64,000 nucleotides of DNA, taken from positions 1,674,001-1,738,000 of the forward strand of contig NZ_CP166850.1 of assembly GCF_041346945.1 (NCBI RefSeq). The letters run 5' to 3'. Positions within the stretch are counted from its first letter, which is position 1. Every line of letters begins with the position of its first letter. This DNA is from Amycolatopsis sp. cg9. GTDB taxonomy: Bacteria; Actinomycetota; Actinomycetes; Mycobacteriales; Pseudonocardiaceae. A program made the translations under genes and the position numbers. Positions 52,373-63,869 of the stretch are shown here, piece after piece. The notes under the pieces are model-generated. The model was given only the letters and a program-made list of their open reading frames with translations. It had not been told where the DNA came from and did no database searches.

Positions 52373-54538
52373 TCAGCAGCCGAGGAAGTGGCAGCGGACC
52401 ACCCGCGGCGTCTCCAGGACCGAGCCCGCCTTGACGTCCCAGGCGAGGCGGACGTACTGGGCGTGCGTCCAGGCCAGCGGGGTCGCCGAGTTGTTCGGCG
52501 TGCCCGGCGGGAAGCCGGTCTGGCCGGACGGCGCGTTCTCGTCCCACACCTGCTCCGGCATGGTCTCCGCCGAGCTGCTCACCCGGCCGAGGTCACGCAG
52601 CCGCCGCGCGGCCGAGGCCGGGTCGCCCAGCGTCAGCTCGTACTCGCCGCGCTCGCCGGCGAGCAGCGGCCACAGCCGGCCGAACGTCGTGCGGCTCTCG
52701 GCCGGGAACGTGTAGTCCCACGGCGAGCCGTCGGCCTGCTCGCCGTAACCGTCCTTCGTGTACCGGTGCCAGAACTGCCCGGTGGGCGTGGTGAACGCGA
52801 TGTCCTTGTCGGTGACCTTCACGCTGTTCTCGATCACCGGGTCGTCCGCCCGGTAGATACCGAGCCGGACCAGGTCGAGGAAGCCCGCGTCGGTGACCGC
52901 GCGCTGGTCCATCGTGACGCTCGAGTTGCCGAGGTTGTACTTCGTCGGAGCGTTGGCGTTCGCGTCCTTCGTGAGCCGGACGAAGTACGGGTCCTTCGAC
53001 AGCGGCCCGTTCGTGGTGATCGTCTGCTTGGGCAGGTCGGCCTTGAACTTGTCCGCCGCGGCGAGGTACCGGGCGGCGTCCGCCGTCGCGCCGTTGTGCG
53101 AAGCCAGATCCGCGGCGCAGACGAGCCCGGCGATCACCGACGCGATGGTCGACGGGGACCAGCCGTCCTGCTCCTCCCAGCGCTCCTGCTGGGTGTACGG
53201 CGCCGGCTGCCCGTCCGGGCCGACGTAGCCGATGATGAAGTCGGCGGCCTTCCGGACGCCGGGCCACAGGTCGGTCCGCCCGAGCTGCTGGGCCAGCACG
53301 ATCGGGAAAGCGGTTTCGTCGAGCTGGATCGACGTCCAGTACGGCACGCCGTCGACGCGGCTGTTCTGCGGCATGTGCCCGTCGGCCTGCTGCTGCGTGC
53401 CGAACATGTAGCTCACCGCGCGGTTCGCGGCGGCCTGGTCGCCGCCGGCGGCCAGGCCGGTCGCGATCTGGTAGAGGTCGCGCGGCCAGACCAGGTGGTA
53501 GGTGCCGGACGGCGACCACTCCGGGTCGTTGTTCCCGAACCGCCACGGCATGCTCGGCGACGCGATGAAGGCGCCCGGGTGGTGCTTGTCCTCGCTCGCG
53601 GCGAGGGTCAGCATCGACGCTTTGTAGAGGTCGCGTTCGGCGTCGGTCTTCAGCGACGACGGCGGCTTGCTGATCCCCCGCAGGTACTGCGCCCAGCCGC
53701 GGTCGTACGCGCGCGTGATGTCGCGGACGCCGCGTCGCTGCGACGCCTGCGCGCTGCCGAGCGCGTCGGCGGCCTTCGCGCCCATGCCGAGCGCGAGGGT
53801 GACGTGCCGGTTCCGGACGCCGTCGGCGTTCGTCTGCCCGGTCAGCAGGACGTTGCCCTTGGCGGCGGTGTCGTAGGTGTTCAGCTTGAAGGTCTTGGTG
53901 AGCTGCGTGTTCCCGTCGGACGAGCCCGCGTAGCCGACGCTGGTCTTCGTGAAGGCGGGCTTCGCGACCAGCGCGGCGGCGTTCGTCGCGTCCTGCGCGG
54001 TGAGGGTGTCACCCTTGCGCGCGGCCGAGTCGTCGGAGCCGTCGTTGGTCAGGTCCGGGTCGGCGACCGCGTAGAGCTGGTACGGCCGCCCGGTGAGCGA
54101 CTGGAAGTCGACGTCCACCAGCACGGTCGTGGCGGCCGGGTCGGTGACGTAGGTCTTGCGCAGGCGCCAGCGGTGCTGGTCGTCGGTGATGGTCTGCTCG
54201 TAGGTCAGGCTGTCGTCGTCGGTCCGCCGGACCTGCTGGGACTTCGCCGAGTGGTCGATGTCGGCGAAGCTGCGGCCATCGGTGACGACGAAGTTCATCG
54301 ACCGGACGCTCGGTGTCGACAGGTCCGGGTAGTAGACCTCGGACAGCTGGCCGCCTTGGAGCGTGAACCAGACGTTGGACGAGCGGTCGTGGGCGGTCCC
54401 GAAACCGGTCTTGTTCGCGGGCAGCCAGCTCGGATGGGCGCCCGGGGCGCCGGGAGCCTCTCCCTGGGCCACCGCGGTCGCCGGGATCAGGCCGGTGACC
54501 AGCAGCCCGGCGAGGGCGCCGAACATGAGTTTGCGCAT
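52373..54538 (-). CDS. Secreted GH15 glucoamylase/glucodextranase-like enzyme
   Basis: 721 residues with a Sec signal (MRKLMFGALAGLLVTGLIPA, cleavage near 24). An N-terminal beta-sandwich domain (about 30-290) precedes an alpha/alpha-barrel GH15 domain. The general acid is in RWEEQDGWSPSTIASVIAGL (about residue 460) and the base in ETMPEQVWDENAPSG (about 670); WPRDLYQIATGLAAGGD is also typical. It hydrolyses alpha-glucans from non-reducing ends, releasing glucose; dextran specificity is possible. No sugar transporter lies adjacent. Paired palindromes upstream suggest a LacI-type repressor. Confidence 0.93.
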   Translation of the reverse strand: MRKLMFGALAGLLVTGLIPATAVAQGEAPGAPGAHPSWLPANKTGFGTAHDRSSNVWFTLQGGQLSEVYYPDLSTPSVRSMNFVVTDGRSFADIDHSAKSQQVRRTDDDSLTYEQTITDDQHRWRLRKTYVTDPAATTVLVDVDFQSLTGRPYQLYAVADPDLTNDGSDDSAARKGDTLTAQDATNAAALVAKPAFTKTSVGYAGSSDGNTQLTKTFKLNTYDTAAKGNVLLTGQTNADGVRNRHVTLALGMGAKAADALGSAQASQRRGVRDITRAYDRGWAQYLRGISKPPSSLKTDAERDLYKASMLTLAASEDKHHPGAFIASPSMPWRFGNNDPEWSPSGTYHLVWPRDLYQIATGLAAGGDQAAANRAVSYMFGTQQQADGHMPQNSRVDGVPYWTSIQLDETAFPIVLAQQLGRTDLWPGVRKAADFIIGYVGPDGQPAPYTQQERWEEQDGWSPSTIASVIAGLVCAADLASHNGATADAARYLAAADKFKADLPKQTITTNGPLSKDPYFVRLTKDANANAPTKYNLGNSSVTMDQRAVTDAGFLDLVRLGIYRADDPVIENSVKVTDKDIAFTTPTGQFWHRYTKDGYGEQADGSPWDYTFPAESRTTFGRLWPLLAGERGEYELTLGDPASAARRLRDLGRVSSSAETMPEQVWDENAPSGQTGFPPGTPNNSATPLAWTHAQYVRLAWDVKAGSVLETPRVVRCHFLGC

Positions 54539-54548
54539 ATCAACCCCA

Positions 54549-54580
54549 CAGAAGATCGCTTCTGCACCGTTACAGAAGCG
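54549..54580. promoter_or_regulatory. Interlocked CAGAAG/CTTCTG operator candidate
   Basis: CAGAAG at 54549, then CGCTTCTG at 54557-54564 and CAGAAGCG at 54573-54580: an 8-bp inverted repeat with eight-base spacer plus an overlapping 6-bp one. It is just upstream of the GH15 start (54538), close enough to cover a promoter or leader. Possibly the site of a LacI/GntR regulator not in this window. Confidence 0.5.
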
Positions 54581-54698
54581 CTTTGGGAGTCTGCCGCCGA
54601 ATCTTCACCGGCGCATGGTCCGATCCGGTGAACCACTGACCGTCACTGGTCCGGTAACCCGCTTGCCCACCGTGTCCGGTTCGCGCACGCATCGGGCG

Positions 54699-55277
54699 AT
54701 GCCGAACCTGCTCGCGTTCATCCCCGCCGCGTTCCTCATCGCGATGGTCCCCGGGCCCGCCACGGTCATGCTGATCAAGCAGTCGGCCCGCGGCTCGAAG
54801 CGCACCGCGTTCGCGACCATCGCCGGCATCGAAGCCGGCATCGCGTTCTGGGGACTCGCGGCGGTGTTCGGGTTGACGGCGTTGCTCGCCGCTTCCCAAG
54901 CGGCGTAAGATATCCTGCGCTTCGCGGGCGCGCTCTTCCTGATCCGCCTGGGGATCAAGGCCCTGTTCTTCCGGAGTTCCGGCGAGGAGAAGGAAATCCG
55001 GCCCGGCGCGAGCTTCCGCTCCGGTCTCGTCACGAACATCGGCAACCCGAAGGCGGGCGTGTTCGCGCTGTCGTTCCTGCCGCAGTTCGTCCCGGCGCAC
55101 GCGGGCACCGGCGCGCTGCTGGTCTGCGTCGCGGCCTGGATCGCGGTCGACGTCAAGAAGTGGCTCGAGCGCACCTCGGGCGGGCTGCTGGTCGGCTTCG
55201 GCATCACCGTCGCCCTCGAAAGCCGAGGTTCACCAGCAGCGAACGGACTTCCCGCCGAACCGGGCGCACACTTGTAG
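54699..55277 (+). pseudogene. LysE-family exporter, disrupted
   Basis: The frame starts MPNLLAFIPAAFLIAMVPGP, a good LysE/RhtB N-terminus, and continues through GIEAGIAFWGLAAVFGLTAL, but a TAA at 54906-54908 cuts it after 69 codons where relatives have a Tyr or similar residue (AA-stop-DILRFAGALFLIRLG). The same frame then stays open to 55277 and still matches the family (SFRSGLVTNIGNPKAGVFAL), but the C-terminal helix region is shortened: VCVAAWIAVDVKKWLERTSG lacks the usual hydrophobic span. Two independent lesions suggest a true pseudogene. Confidence 0.8.
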
Positions 55278-55306
55278 TACCTGCAACGGTGTAATCGAGG
55301 TGCCCC

Positions 55307-56218
55307 ATGGACGACGCGATGGACGCCTACTCGCGCACGGTGAGCACGGTCGCGAAGACCGTCACCCCGCACGTCGCCGGGGTCCAGCTCGCGCGCGGCA
55401 GCGGGTCGGCGGTCGTCTTCGCCGACGACGGCCACCTGCTCACCAACGCCCACGTCGTCAGCGACCACCGGCGTGGGGCCGCCACCTTCGCCGACGGCAG
55501 CGAGGTGCCCTTCGACGTCGTCGGCGCCGATCCGCTGTCCGACCTCGCCGTCCTGCGGGCGCGCGGGGAGACGCCGCCGGCCGCGGCGCTCGGGGACGCC
55601 GACCGGCTGGTCGTCGGGCAGCTCGTGGTCGCCGTCGGGAACCCGCTCGGGTTTTCCGGGACCGTCACCGCCGGGGTCGTCAGCGCGCTCGGGCGGGCGC
55701 TGCCGGTGCGGCACGGGCGCACCACCCGGTTCGTCGAGGACGTCATCCAGACCGACGCCGCGCTCAACCCCGGCAACAGCGGCGGCGCGCTCGCCGACTC
55801 CACCGGCCGGGTCGTCGGGGTCAACACCGCCGTCGCCGGCTTCGGGCTCGGGCTCGCGGTGCCGATCAACGCGACGACCCGCCGGATCATCGACACGCTC
55901 GTCGTCGAAGGCCGGGTGCGGCGCGCCTACCTCGGCGTCGTCGGCGTGCCCGCGCCGCTGCCGGACGACGTCGCCGAGCGCACCGGGCAGCGCGCCGGGC
56001 TGCGGGTGCACGAAGTCGTCTCCGACGGGCCCGCGGACCGGGCCGGCCTCCGGGCGGGCGACCTCGTGCTCACCGTCGGGCGCACCCGCGTCTCCGACGC
56101 CCAGGGCATCCAGCGGCAGCTGTTCGCGGAAGTGATCGGCACCGCGCTCCCGATCACCGTGCTGCGCAACGGAGCCATGGTCGACGTGTACGCGACCCCC
56201 GCCGAGTTGGTCGGGTGA
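55307..56218 (+). CDS. HtrA-like trypsin/PDZ protease without export signal
   Basis: 303 residues. The S1C trypsin fold has catalytic His in LLTNAHVVSDH, Asp in DPLSDLAVLRARG and Ser in ALNPGNSGGAL, followed by a PDZ domain (about 215-300; GLRVHEVVSDGPADRAGLRAG). There is no signal peptide or membrane helix, unlike typical DegP/HtrA, so it is probably cytosolic. ATG with GAGG six bases upstream. It lies ahead of the thiC operon on the same strand, but a TPP riboswitch separates them. Confidence 0.9.
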   Translation: MDDAMDAYSRTVSTVAKTVTPHVAGVQLARGSGSAVVFADDGHLLTNAHVVSDHRRGAATFADGSEVPFDVVGADPLSDLAVLRARGETPPAAALGDADRLVVGQLVVAVGNPLGFSGTVTAGVVSALGRALPVRHGRTTRFVEDVIQTDAALNPGNSGGALADSTGRVVGVNTAVAGFGLGLAVPINATTRRIIDTLVVEGRVRRAYLGVVGVPAPLPDDVAERTGQRAGLRVHEVVSDGPADRAGLRAGDLVLTVGRTRVSDAQGIQRQLFAEVIGTALPITVLRNGAMVDVYATPAELVG

Positions 56219-56274
56219 GGTGACCGGACTTGAGTATCCCGACCCGGCGTGGCATGGTCGGGGGCACAACACCA

Positions 56275-56374
56275 ACGCGGGAGCTCGCGCCATGGCGGGC
56301 TGAGAGGGTGACTGGGGTTTCTCCCGGCGTCACCGACCGCATGAACCTGACCGGGTAATGCCGGCGTAGGGAGT
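56275..56374 (+). ncRNA. TPP riboswitch (THI element) before thiC
   Basis: The THI-box core CTGAGAGGGTGAC at 56300-56312 and the second conserved segment GACCGCATGAACCTGACC GGGTAATGCC-like run at about 56334-56361 are present, framed by GCGGGAG near 56277 and TAGGGAG near 56367. TPP binding is expected to shut off thiC-thiD. The riboswitch overlaps the leader up to the thiC TTG start. Confidence 0.95.
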
Positions 56375-56376
56375 GA

Positions 56377-58813
<2,437 letters not shown>

Positions 58814-58820
<7 letters not shown>

Positions 58821-58859
58821 GGGTGAAACAGGGTTAGAACCCTGTTTCACCCTCACGAG
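58814..58859. terminator. 22-bp perfect hairpin between convergent thiD and phosphodiesterase
   Basis: Stem 58814-58835 with 58838-58859, two-base loop AG, no mismatches. It includes the TGA of thiD in its left arm. The A/T-rich parts (GTGAAACAGGGTT) and lack of a T-run are unlike a simple intrinsic terminator, but the position between convergent genes fits termination in both directions. It may also belong to a dispersed palindrome family. Confidence 0.8.
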
Positions 58860-58863
58860 GGGG

Positions 58864-60375
58864 TCAGCGGGTCGTGAGGCGTGGGGCGTCGACCGCCCAG
58901 TACCAGTTGTTGCCCGCCGCGTACAGGCGCCACGTGAAGCGCGCCGCCGTCGCGCCCGCCGGGACGGCCACCGAGGTCGTCGTCGGCTGGGCCAGGACGT
59001 CGCCGCCCTTGTTGGCCGTCGACGACTCCGGGCCGTACGACAGCACCGGGCGCTCCGGGCCGCCGTCGAACGAGACCGTCAGCGCGCCGCGCTGGGTGCC
59101 GTCCTGGCGGTAGTGCGAGATGAAGCCGACGTCCACAGTGGACTTACCGGACACCGGCAACGTCGGCGAGACGAGCGAAGAGTCGAACGTGCCGAGAGAC
59201 GAGGGCGATCCCTTGTCGTCCCACTCGTCCGGGTCCGCCACCGCGAACACGCCGCGGGCGCGCACGTTGGCTTCCCGCTCCTGGCCCGGCGCGGTGCGCG
59301 TCCAGAAGTCGTCCGTCGTGAACGCCCAGCCCTGCCATTCGGTGCCGCCCGCGGGCATGCCCGACGCGGTCCGGACCGTCCAGCCCGCAGGCGCGTCGTG
59401 CGTCCAGCCCAGCACCGAAGCCGGGACGCCGCTTTCGTCCACACGGGACTTCAAGACCGCCGAATCGAAGGCATCCGCCGGCACCGTGCCCAGCGCGTAG
59501 CCGTCCGAAGGCGCGGAAAGACCCAGGTGCCGCAGCGCCGTCGGGGCGACGTCGACGATCTTGGGTGCCACCGCCGGCGTGCCCGCGGGCACCGCGCCGC
59601 CCGCCGCGACCACGAACGTCATCCGCTCTTCGGGGCTGTCGCCGCCGTGGCCGCCCGGGCCGGTGTGGCCGTGGTCGGTGGTCAGCGCGATCAGCCAGTC
59701 CTCGGCGGCGTACGTGGCCCGCGAGCTGATCGCCGACAGCAGCCGGCCGATCAGGGCGTCGTCTTCCCGCAGCGTCGCCGCGTACTCCGCCGAGTCGGCG
59801 CCGTGGGCGTGACCGGCTTCGTCGGTCTGTCCGAAGTAGACAAAGGACGCATCCGCCCTGTCCCGCGCGAGGTGCTTCTCCGCGTCGGCCGCGAGCTGCG
59901 GGTCGGTGTTCTCGTAGCCGGCGCTGTCCCCGTCGAGGACGTACTTGCGGTCCTGCCCGGTGCGCAGGATCTTGTCCCCGATCGGCTTCCAGTCGACCGC
60001 CGCGTACGTGTCCAGCGCCGGGTTCGCCGACTCCGCCCTGGCCAGCCAGCTCGGGTACGCCGCCAGGTTGTTGCCGGTGAACGCGTTGTCCTTCACGAGG
60101 TGCTTGTCGGGCCAGACGCCGGTGAGGATGGACGACCAGCCCGGCCCGCTGAGCGTGGGCGCCATGCCGCTGCCGTAGAGCGAGCTGCGCGACGAGTACC
60201 CGCGCCGGACGAGCGCGTGCACGTTCGGGGTGTCGGCCGCGAGGAGCTTGTCGAACCGCGTGCCGTCGAGCCCGATCACCAGCACCTTGGGCGTCTTGGC
60301 CGCGCCCGCGGCCACGCCGGTGGTCAGCCCGGCGGCCGCCACCAACGCCGTGACCAGGCAGAACAGTCTCCGCAT
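58864..60375 (-). CDS. Secreted alkaline-phosphatase-superfamily phosphodiesterase
   Basis: 503 residues. The signal peptide MRRLFCLVTALVAAAGLTTG is cleaved near 25. Type I phosphodiesterase/nucleotide pyrophosphatase core: VLVIGLDGTRFD, metal-nucleophile Ser/Thr region GSGMAPTLSGPGWSSILTG, TDEAGHAHG and ALTTDHGHTGPGGHGGDSPE. The last about 190 residues form a separate beta domain, perhaps substrate- or wall-binding. It probably releases phosphate or cleaves nucleotide or sugar diesters outside the cell. Confidence 0.88.
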   Translation of the reverse strand: MRRLFCLVTALVAAAGLTTGVAAGAAKTPKVLVIGLDGTRFDKLLAADTPNVHALVRRGYSSRSSLYGSGMAPTLSGPGWSSILTGVWPDKHLVKDNAFTGNNLAAYPSWLARAESANPALDTYAAVDWKPIGDKILRTGQDRKYVLDGDSAGYENTDPQLAADAEKHLARDRADASFVYFGQTDEAGHAHGADSAEYAATLREDDALIGRLLSAISSRATYAAEDWLIALTTDHGHTGPGGHGGDSPEERMTFVVAAGGAVPAGTPAVAPKIVDVAPTALRHLGLSAPSDGYALGTVPADAFDSAVLKSRVDESGVPASVLGWTHDAPAGWTVRTASGMPAGGTEWQGWAFTTDDFWTRTAPGQEREANVRARGVFAVADPDEWDDKGSPSSLGTFDSSLVSPTLPVSGKSTVDVGFISHYRQDGTQRGALTVSFDGGPERPVLSYGPESSTANKGGDVLAQPTTTSVAVPAGATAARFTWRLYAAGNNWYWAVDAPRLTTR

Positions 60376-60468
60376 GAACCCTCCAGAAAATTGGTTCGGA
60401 CGAGTTATCCGGAGGTTAGGGAGCGACGGCGACCACGAGGTGAACGCCCGGCGAAACCCGGCGAGCCA

Positions 60469-60846
60469 TCAGCGGACCGGCTGCAGCTCCCGCCCGTCGT
60501 ACTCCGCGCGGGCCGTGCGGATGCGGCCGAAGTTCGCCTGCGACCACGCGCTCAGCGCGACCAGGTGCGCGCCCACCTCGGCCCCCATCTCCGTCAGCGC
60601 GTACTCCACGGTCGGCGGCGTGGTCGGGTACACCGTGCGGGTCAGGAAGCCGTCGCGCTCGAGCCGGCGGAGGTTCTGGGTCAGCATCTTCTGGCTGATG
60701 CCGTCGACCGCGCGACGCAGCTCGCCGAAGCGGTGGGGGCCGCGGGCCAGCGCGCCGAGCATCAGCGCCGTCCACTTGTTGGCCAGCAGATCCAGCACTT
60801 CGCGGCACGGGCAGTTGCGAAGGTACACGTCCCAGGTGGTTTCCAT
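60469..60846 (-). CDS. HxlR-type transcriptional regulator
   Basis: 125 residues from the ATG at 60846. NCPCREVLDLLANKWTALML, GPHRFGELRRAVDGISQKML and TQNLRRLERDGFLTRTVYP are the HxlR winged-helix signature; the CPCREVLDLL Cys pair resembles redox- or aldehyde-sensing members (CPVEVTLDLI in others). It is divergent from an NADPH oxidoreductase gene, 91 bp away, with a CACTTCGAAGTG palindrome between. It probably controls that gene in response to reactive electrophiles. Confidence 0.9.
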   Translation of the reverse strand: METTWDVYLRNCPCREVLDLLANKWTALMLGALARGPHRFGELRRAVDGISQKMLTQNLRRLERDGFLTRTVYPTTPPTVEYALTEMGAEVGAHLVALSAWSQANFGRIRTARAEYDGRELQPVR

Positions 60847-60859
60847 CGGGTACCTACTC

Positions 60860-60871
60860 CACTTCGAAGTG
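60860..60871. promoter_or_regulatory. Palindrome CACTTCGAAGTG in the HxlR/oxidoreductase promoter
   Basis: A perfect 12-bp palindrome 14 bp before the HxlR start and 66 bp before the oxidoreductase start. It is the likely binding site of the HxlR protein, controlling both genes. Confidence 0.6.
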
Positions 60872-60937
60872 CCTTCTGGCGAAAAGTGACGAACACTCCG
60901 AGTATAAGACGCAACCCACGAACGAAGGAGTGAAGGA

Positions 60938-61861
60938 ATGCGCATCGTGACCCAGCAGGCCCTCGGCGGGCCGGAGGTGCTCCGCGTCACCGAGGCACCG
61001 CGGCCGGAACCCGGGCCCACGGAGGTCCTGGTGCGGGTGCGGGCCGCCGGGATCAACCCCGTCGACTGGAAGGTGCGGGCGGGCGGCGGGTTCCTCGGCG
61101 AGCCGCCGTTCACCATCGGCTGGGACGTCGCCGGCGTCGTCGAACAGGCCGGCTTCGGGGCCACCGGCGTCCGGGAGGGCGACGAGGTGCTCGGCATGCC
61201 GTGGTTCCCGCGCCCGGGCAACGCCTACGCGGAGTACGTCACCGCGCCGTCGCGGCACTTCGTGCGCAAGCCCGCCGTCCTCTCGTTCGCCGAGGCCGCC
61301 GCGCTGCCGCTGGCCGGGCTCACCGCGTGGCAGGGACTGGTCGACGTCGCGGGAGTCCACGAGGGACAGCGGGTGTTCGTCGACGCCGCGGCCGGCGGGG
61401 TCGGGCACCTCGCCGTGCAGATCGCCAAGGCGCGCGGGGCGCACGTCATCGGCACGGCCAGCGCGGGCAAGCACGACCTGCTGCGCGAGCTCGGCGTCGA
61501 CGAGCCGATCGACTACCACGACGAGAACGCCACGACGTCCGATGTGGACGTCTACTTCGGACTCGTCGGCGAGGCCAGCGACCTGCGCTGGCTCCCCGCG
61601 ATCAAGCCGGGCGGCCTGCTGATCGGCGTGCCCAGCGGGGTCGCGGACCGCGTCGAAGCGGCCGCCGCCGAACGCGGTGTGCGCACGAGCCGGATCCTCG
61701 TCGAACCCGACCGCGGCGGGCTGGCCGGCCTCGTCGAGCTCGTCGAAGCCGGTCAGCTGAAGGTCCGCGTCGAACAGGCCTTCCCGCTGGAAGACGTCGC
61801 CAAGGCGCACGAGCTGGGTGAGTCCGGGCGCGTGTCCGGGAAGCTCGTGCTGACCCTCTAA
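60938..61861 (+). CDS. NADPH-dependent zeta-crystallin-like oxidoreductase
   Basis: 307 residues. A GroES-like N-domain (LVRVRAAGINPVDWKVRAGG, GWDVAGVVEQAG) and Rossmann domain with GQRVFVDAAAGGVGHLAVQI near 148 and TASAGKHDLLRELGVDEPID near 180. Zinc-binding residues are absent, so quinone- or enone-reductase activity is expected. ATG with GAAGGAG upstream. Convergent to the PI-PLC-like gene, sharing the end bases. Confidence 0.92.
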   Translation: MRIVTQQALGGPEVLRVTEAPRPEPGPTEVLVRVRAAGINPVDWKVRAGGGFLGEPPFTIGWDVAGVVEQAGFGATGVREGDEVLGMPWFPRPGNAYAEYVTAPSRHFVRKPAVLSFAEAAALPLAGLTAWQGLVDVAGVHEGQRVFVDAAAGGVGHLAVQIAKARGAHVIGTASAGKHDLLRELGVDEPIDYHDENATTSDVDVYFGLVGEASDLRWLPAIKPGGLLIGVPSGVADRVEAAAAERGVRTSRILVEPDRGGLAGLVELVEAGQLKVRVEQAFPLEDVAKAHELGESGRVSGKLVLTL

Positions 61862-62868
61862 CCCCGGGCGACCACCTGCGGCAGCACGGTCGTGAGCCCG
61901 GTCCAGTCCGCGGTGACCACCGACGCGTGCTGCTTCGCCAGGTCGGCGACGCGCTGGTTGGCCTGGTCGACTGTCGGGTTGTGGGCGTCGATGGCCGGCG
62001 CGACGTTCTGCGCGTCGGTCATCACGACGTAGTAGTGGTTGGCGTCGTACCACCACGGCCCGGTCTGCGTCACCCACGTGTTCGCGTCGCCGTCGAACAC
62101 CACGAACCACGGCTTGAGGTCGGCGGTGTACTTGTCCCGCGGGTCACCGCCGGCCGCGCCGTGCACGGTCGGGAAGATGTTCGCGTCGCCGAGCTTGCCG
62201 GCGTTCTTGAGCCCGACCAGGTACCGCGCGTACTCGACGTCGGTCTTCAGCGTGTCGGTCGGGTTCCCCTCCTCGACCGTGCCCGGGATGATCTCGGTGA
62301 TCACCCGGCCCCGCAACGCGTCCACCGACGGCCAGTTGTCCGCTTTGGCCGCGTCGTCGAGCGTGCCGTAGCCGCCGAGCAGCTCGGCCGGCCGGAAGGC
62401 GACGCTGCCGAGGTGCGCGCGGAACGTCGCGTCCAGCTCGTCCGGGCCCATCCCGGTGTTGTCCGAGAAGCCGGTCTTCATTTCGAGCTTGAGCGTGATC
62501 GGCGTGTGCCCGGGGTGGGCCGCGAGCCAGATCCGGATGTCGTCGAGGCAGTACTCCAGGTTCTTGTTCTTGCCGCCGCTGTACAGCTGCGACGCCGAGG
62601 TGGCCGCGACGCAGTTGTTGCTGTTCCCCAGCGGGTTCGAGTGGCTGACCTTCCACTCGTGGGTGAAGAAGTCCGGCCAGACGTCCAGCTCGATCAGCGA
62701 CGAACCCGCGTCGAGCGCCCGCGCGAGGTAGTCGTAGGCCGCCGGGTCGTAGGTGTTGTGCACGCCGACCGTCGTGACGTGGGAAAGCTTCGGGCTGTCC
62801 GCGTTGGCCGCCGTCGCTCCGGAGAGCACGAGCGCGGCCGTGAGGAGTGCCACCGAGGAGAGCTTCAT
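61858..62868 (-). CDS. Secreted PI-PLC-like phosphodiesterase
   Basis: 336 residues. Signal peptide MKLSSVALLTAALVLSGATA, cleavage near 23. The X-domain-like barrel has VTTVGVHNTYDPAAYDYL (first catalytic His region), SLIELDVWPDFFTHEWKVSH, PITLKLEMKTGFSDNTG, ANIFPTVHGAAGGD and WYDANHYYVVMTDAQ. This fits a calcium-dependent-type phosphatidylinositol phospholipase C domain. It has a Cys pair. ATG with GAAGGAG six bases upstream. Substrate unknown. Confidence 0.82.
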   Translation of the reverse strand: MKLSSVALLTAALVLSGATAANADSPKLSHVTTVGVHNTYDPAAYDYLARALDAGSSLIELDVWPDFFTHEWKVSHSNPLGNSNNCVAATSASQLYSGGKNKNLEYCLDDIRIWLAAHPGHTPITLKLEMKTGFSDNTGMGPDELDATFRAHLGSVAFRPAELLGGYGTLDDAAKADNWPSVDALRGRVITEIIPGTVEEGNPTDTLKTDVEYARYLVGLKNAGKLGDANIFPTVHGAAGGDPRDKYTADLKPWFVVFDGDANTWVTQTGPWWYDANHYYVVMTDAQNVAPAIDAHNPTVDQANQRVADLAKQHASVVTADWTGLTTVLPQVVARG

Positions 62869-62982
62869 CCAGGCTCCTTCGCCCCGTGAACTGGTGAGTA
62901 GCCCACACAATGTGCCACCGTGGTTGACTCTTGATGAAGCAAAAGAGGCTGATTGGCCTAGACCAGAAGTCGGGAAAACACC

Positions 62983-63810
62983 ATGACGACGAGCCTTCCG
63001 ACCGCGTTGACGATCGCCGGGTCGGACTCCGGCGGCGCCGCCGGGCTGCAGGCGGACCTGCGCACGTTCCTGACCTGCGGCGTGCACGGCCTGGTCGCGG
63101 TCACCGCCGTCACCGTCCAGAACACCCTTGGCGTGCACGACCGCGCCGACCTGCCCCCGCACATCGTCGCCGGGCAGATCGAGGCCGTGGCGGCGGACAT
63201 GGGCGTCGGCGCGGCCAAGACCGGCATGCTGGCCTCGGCCGAGATCATCCACGCGGTGGCGGCCGCGTGCGACGAGGCGTCGATCGGCCGGGACGCCGAG
63301 ATCCCCTTCGTCGTCGACCCGGTGGCGGCGTCGATGCACGGCCACCCGCTGTTCGACGAGGCGGGCCTGCACGCGCTGCGCGACGAACTCCTCCCGCGCG
63401 CGACGGTGCTGACCCCGAACCTCGACGAAGTCCGGCTGCTGACCGGCCTGACGGTGACCGACCGCGAAGGCATGCACACCGCGGCCGTGGTGCTGCACCG
63501 GATGGGCCCGCGGTACGTCCTGGTGAAGAGCGGCCACCTGCAGTCCGACCCGGAGTGCGTGGACCTGCTCTTCGACGGCTCGACGTTCGTGGAGCTGCCG
63601 GGCAAGCGCTACTCGACGCCGCACACGCACGGCGCGGGCGACACGATGGCGTCGGCGCTCACCGCCGGGCTCGCGAAGGGCATGCCCGTGGTCGAGGCGG
63701 CCCGCTACGGCAAGTGGTTCGTCTCGCACGCGGTCGAGCACGCCTACCCGATGGGCGCGAAGGTCGGCCCGGTTTCGGCCTTCTGGCGGCTGGCGCCGGA
63801 GGAGCGCTGA
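62983..63810 (+). CDS. thiD: HMP/HMP-P kinase, second copy
   Basis: 275 residues, a paralogue of the thiC-linked ThiD throughout (LTIAGSDSGGAAGLQADLRT, VVDPVAASMHGHPLF, TPNLDEVRLLTGL, THGAGDTMASALTAGL). It carries an extra loop near 100 (GRDAEIPF). No riboswitch precedes it, so it may salvage pyrimidine or pyridoxal-like substrates independently of thiamine level. Monocistronic. Confidence 0.94.
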   Translation: MTTSLPTALTIAGSDSGGAAGLQADLRTFLTCGVHGLVAVTAVTVQNTLGVHDRADLPPHIVAGQIEAVAADMGVGAAKTGMLASAEIIHAVAAACDEASIGRDAEIPFVVDPVAASMHGHPLFDEAGLHALRDELLPRATVLTPNLDEVRLLTGLTVTDREGMHTAAVVLHRMGPRYVLVKSGHLQSDPECVDLLFDGSTFVELPGKRYSTPHTHGAGDTMASALTAGLAKGMPVVEAARYGKWFVSHAVEHAYPMGAKVGPVSAFWRLAPEER

Positions 63811-63869
63811 GTACCCGCCCGGCTACGATCCCTGCGTTTACTGATCCTTGACCCAAGCAGGGGGCGGCC

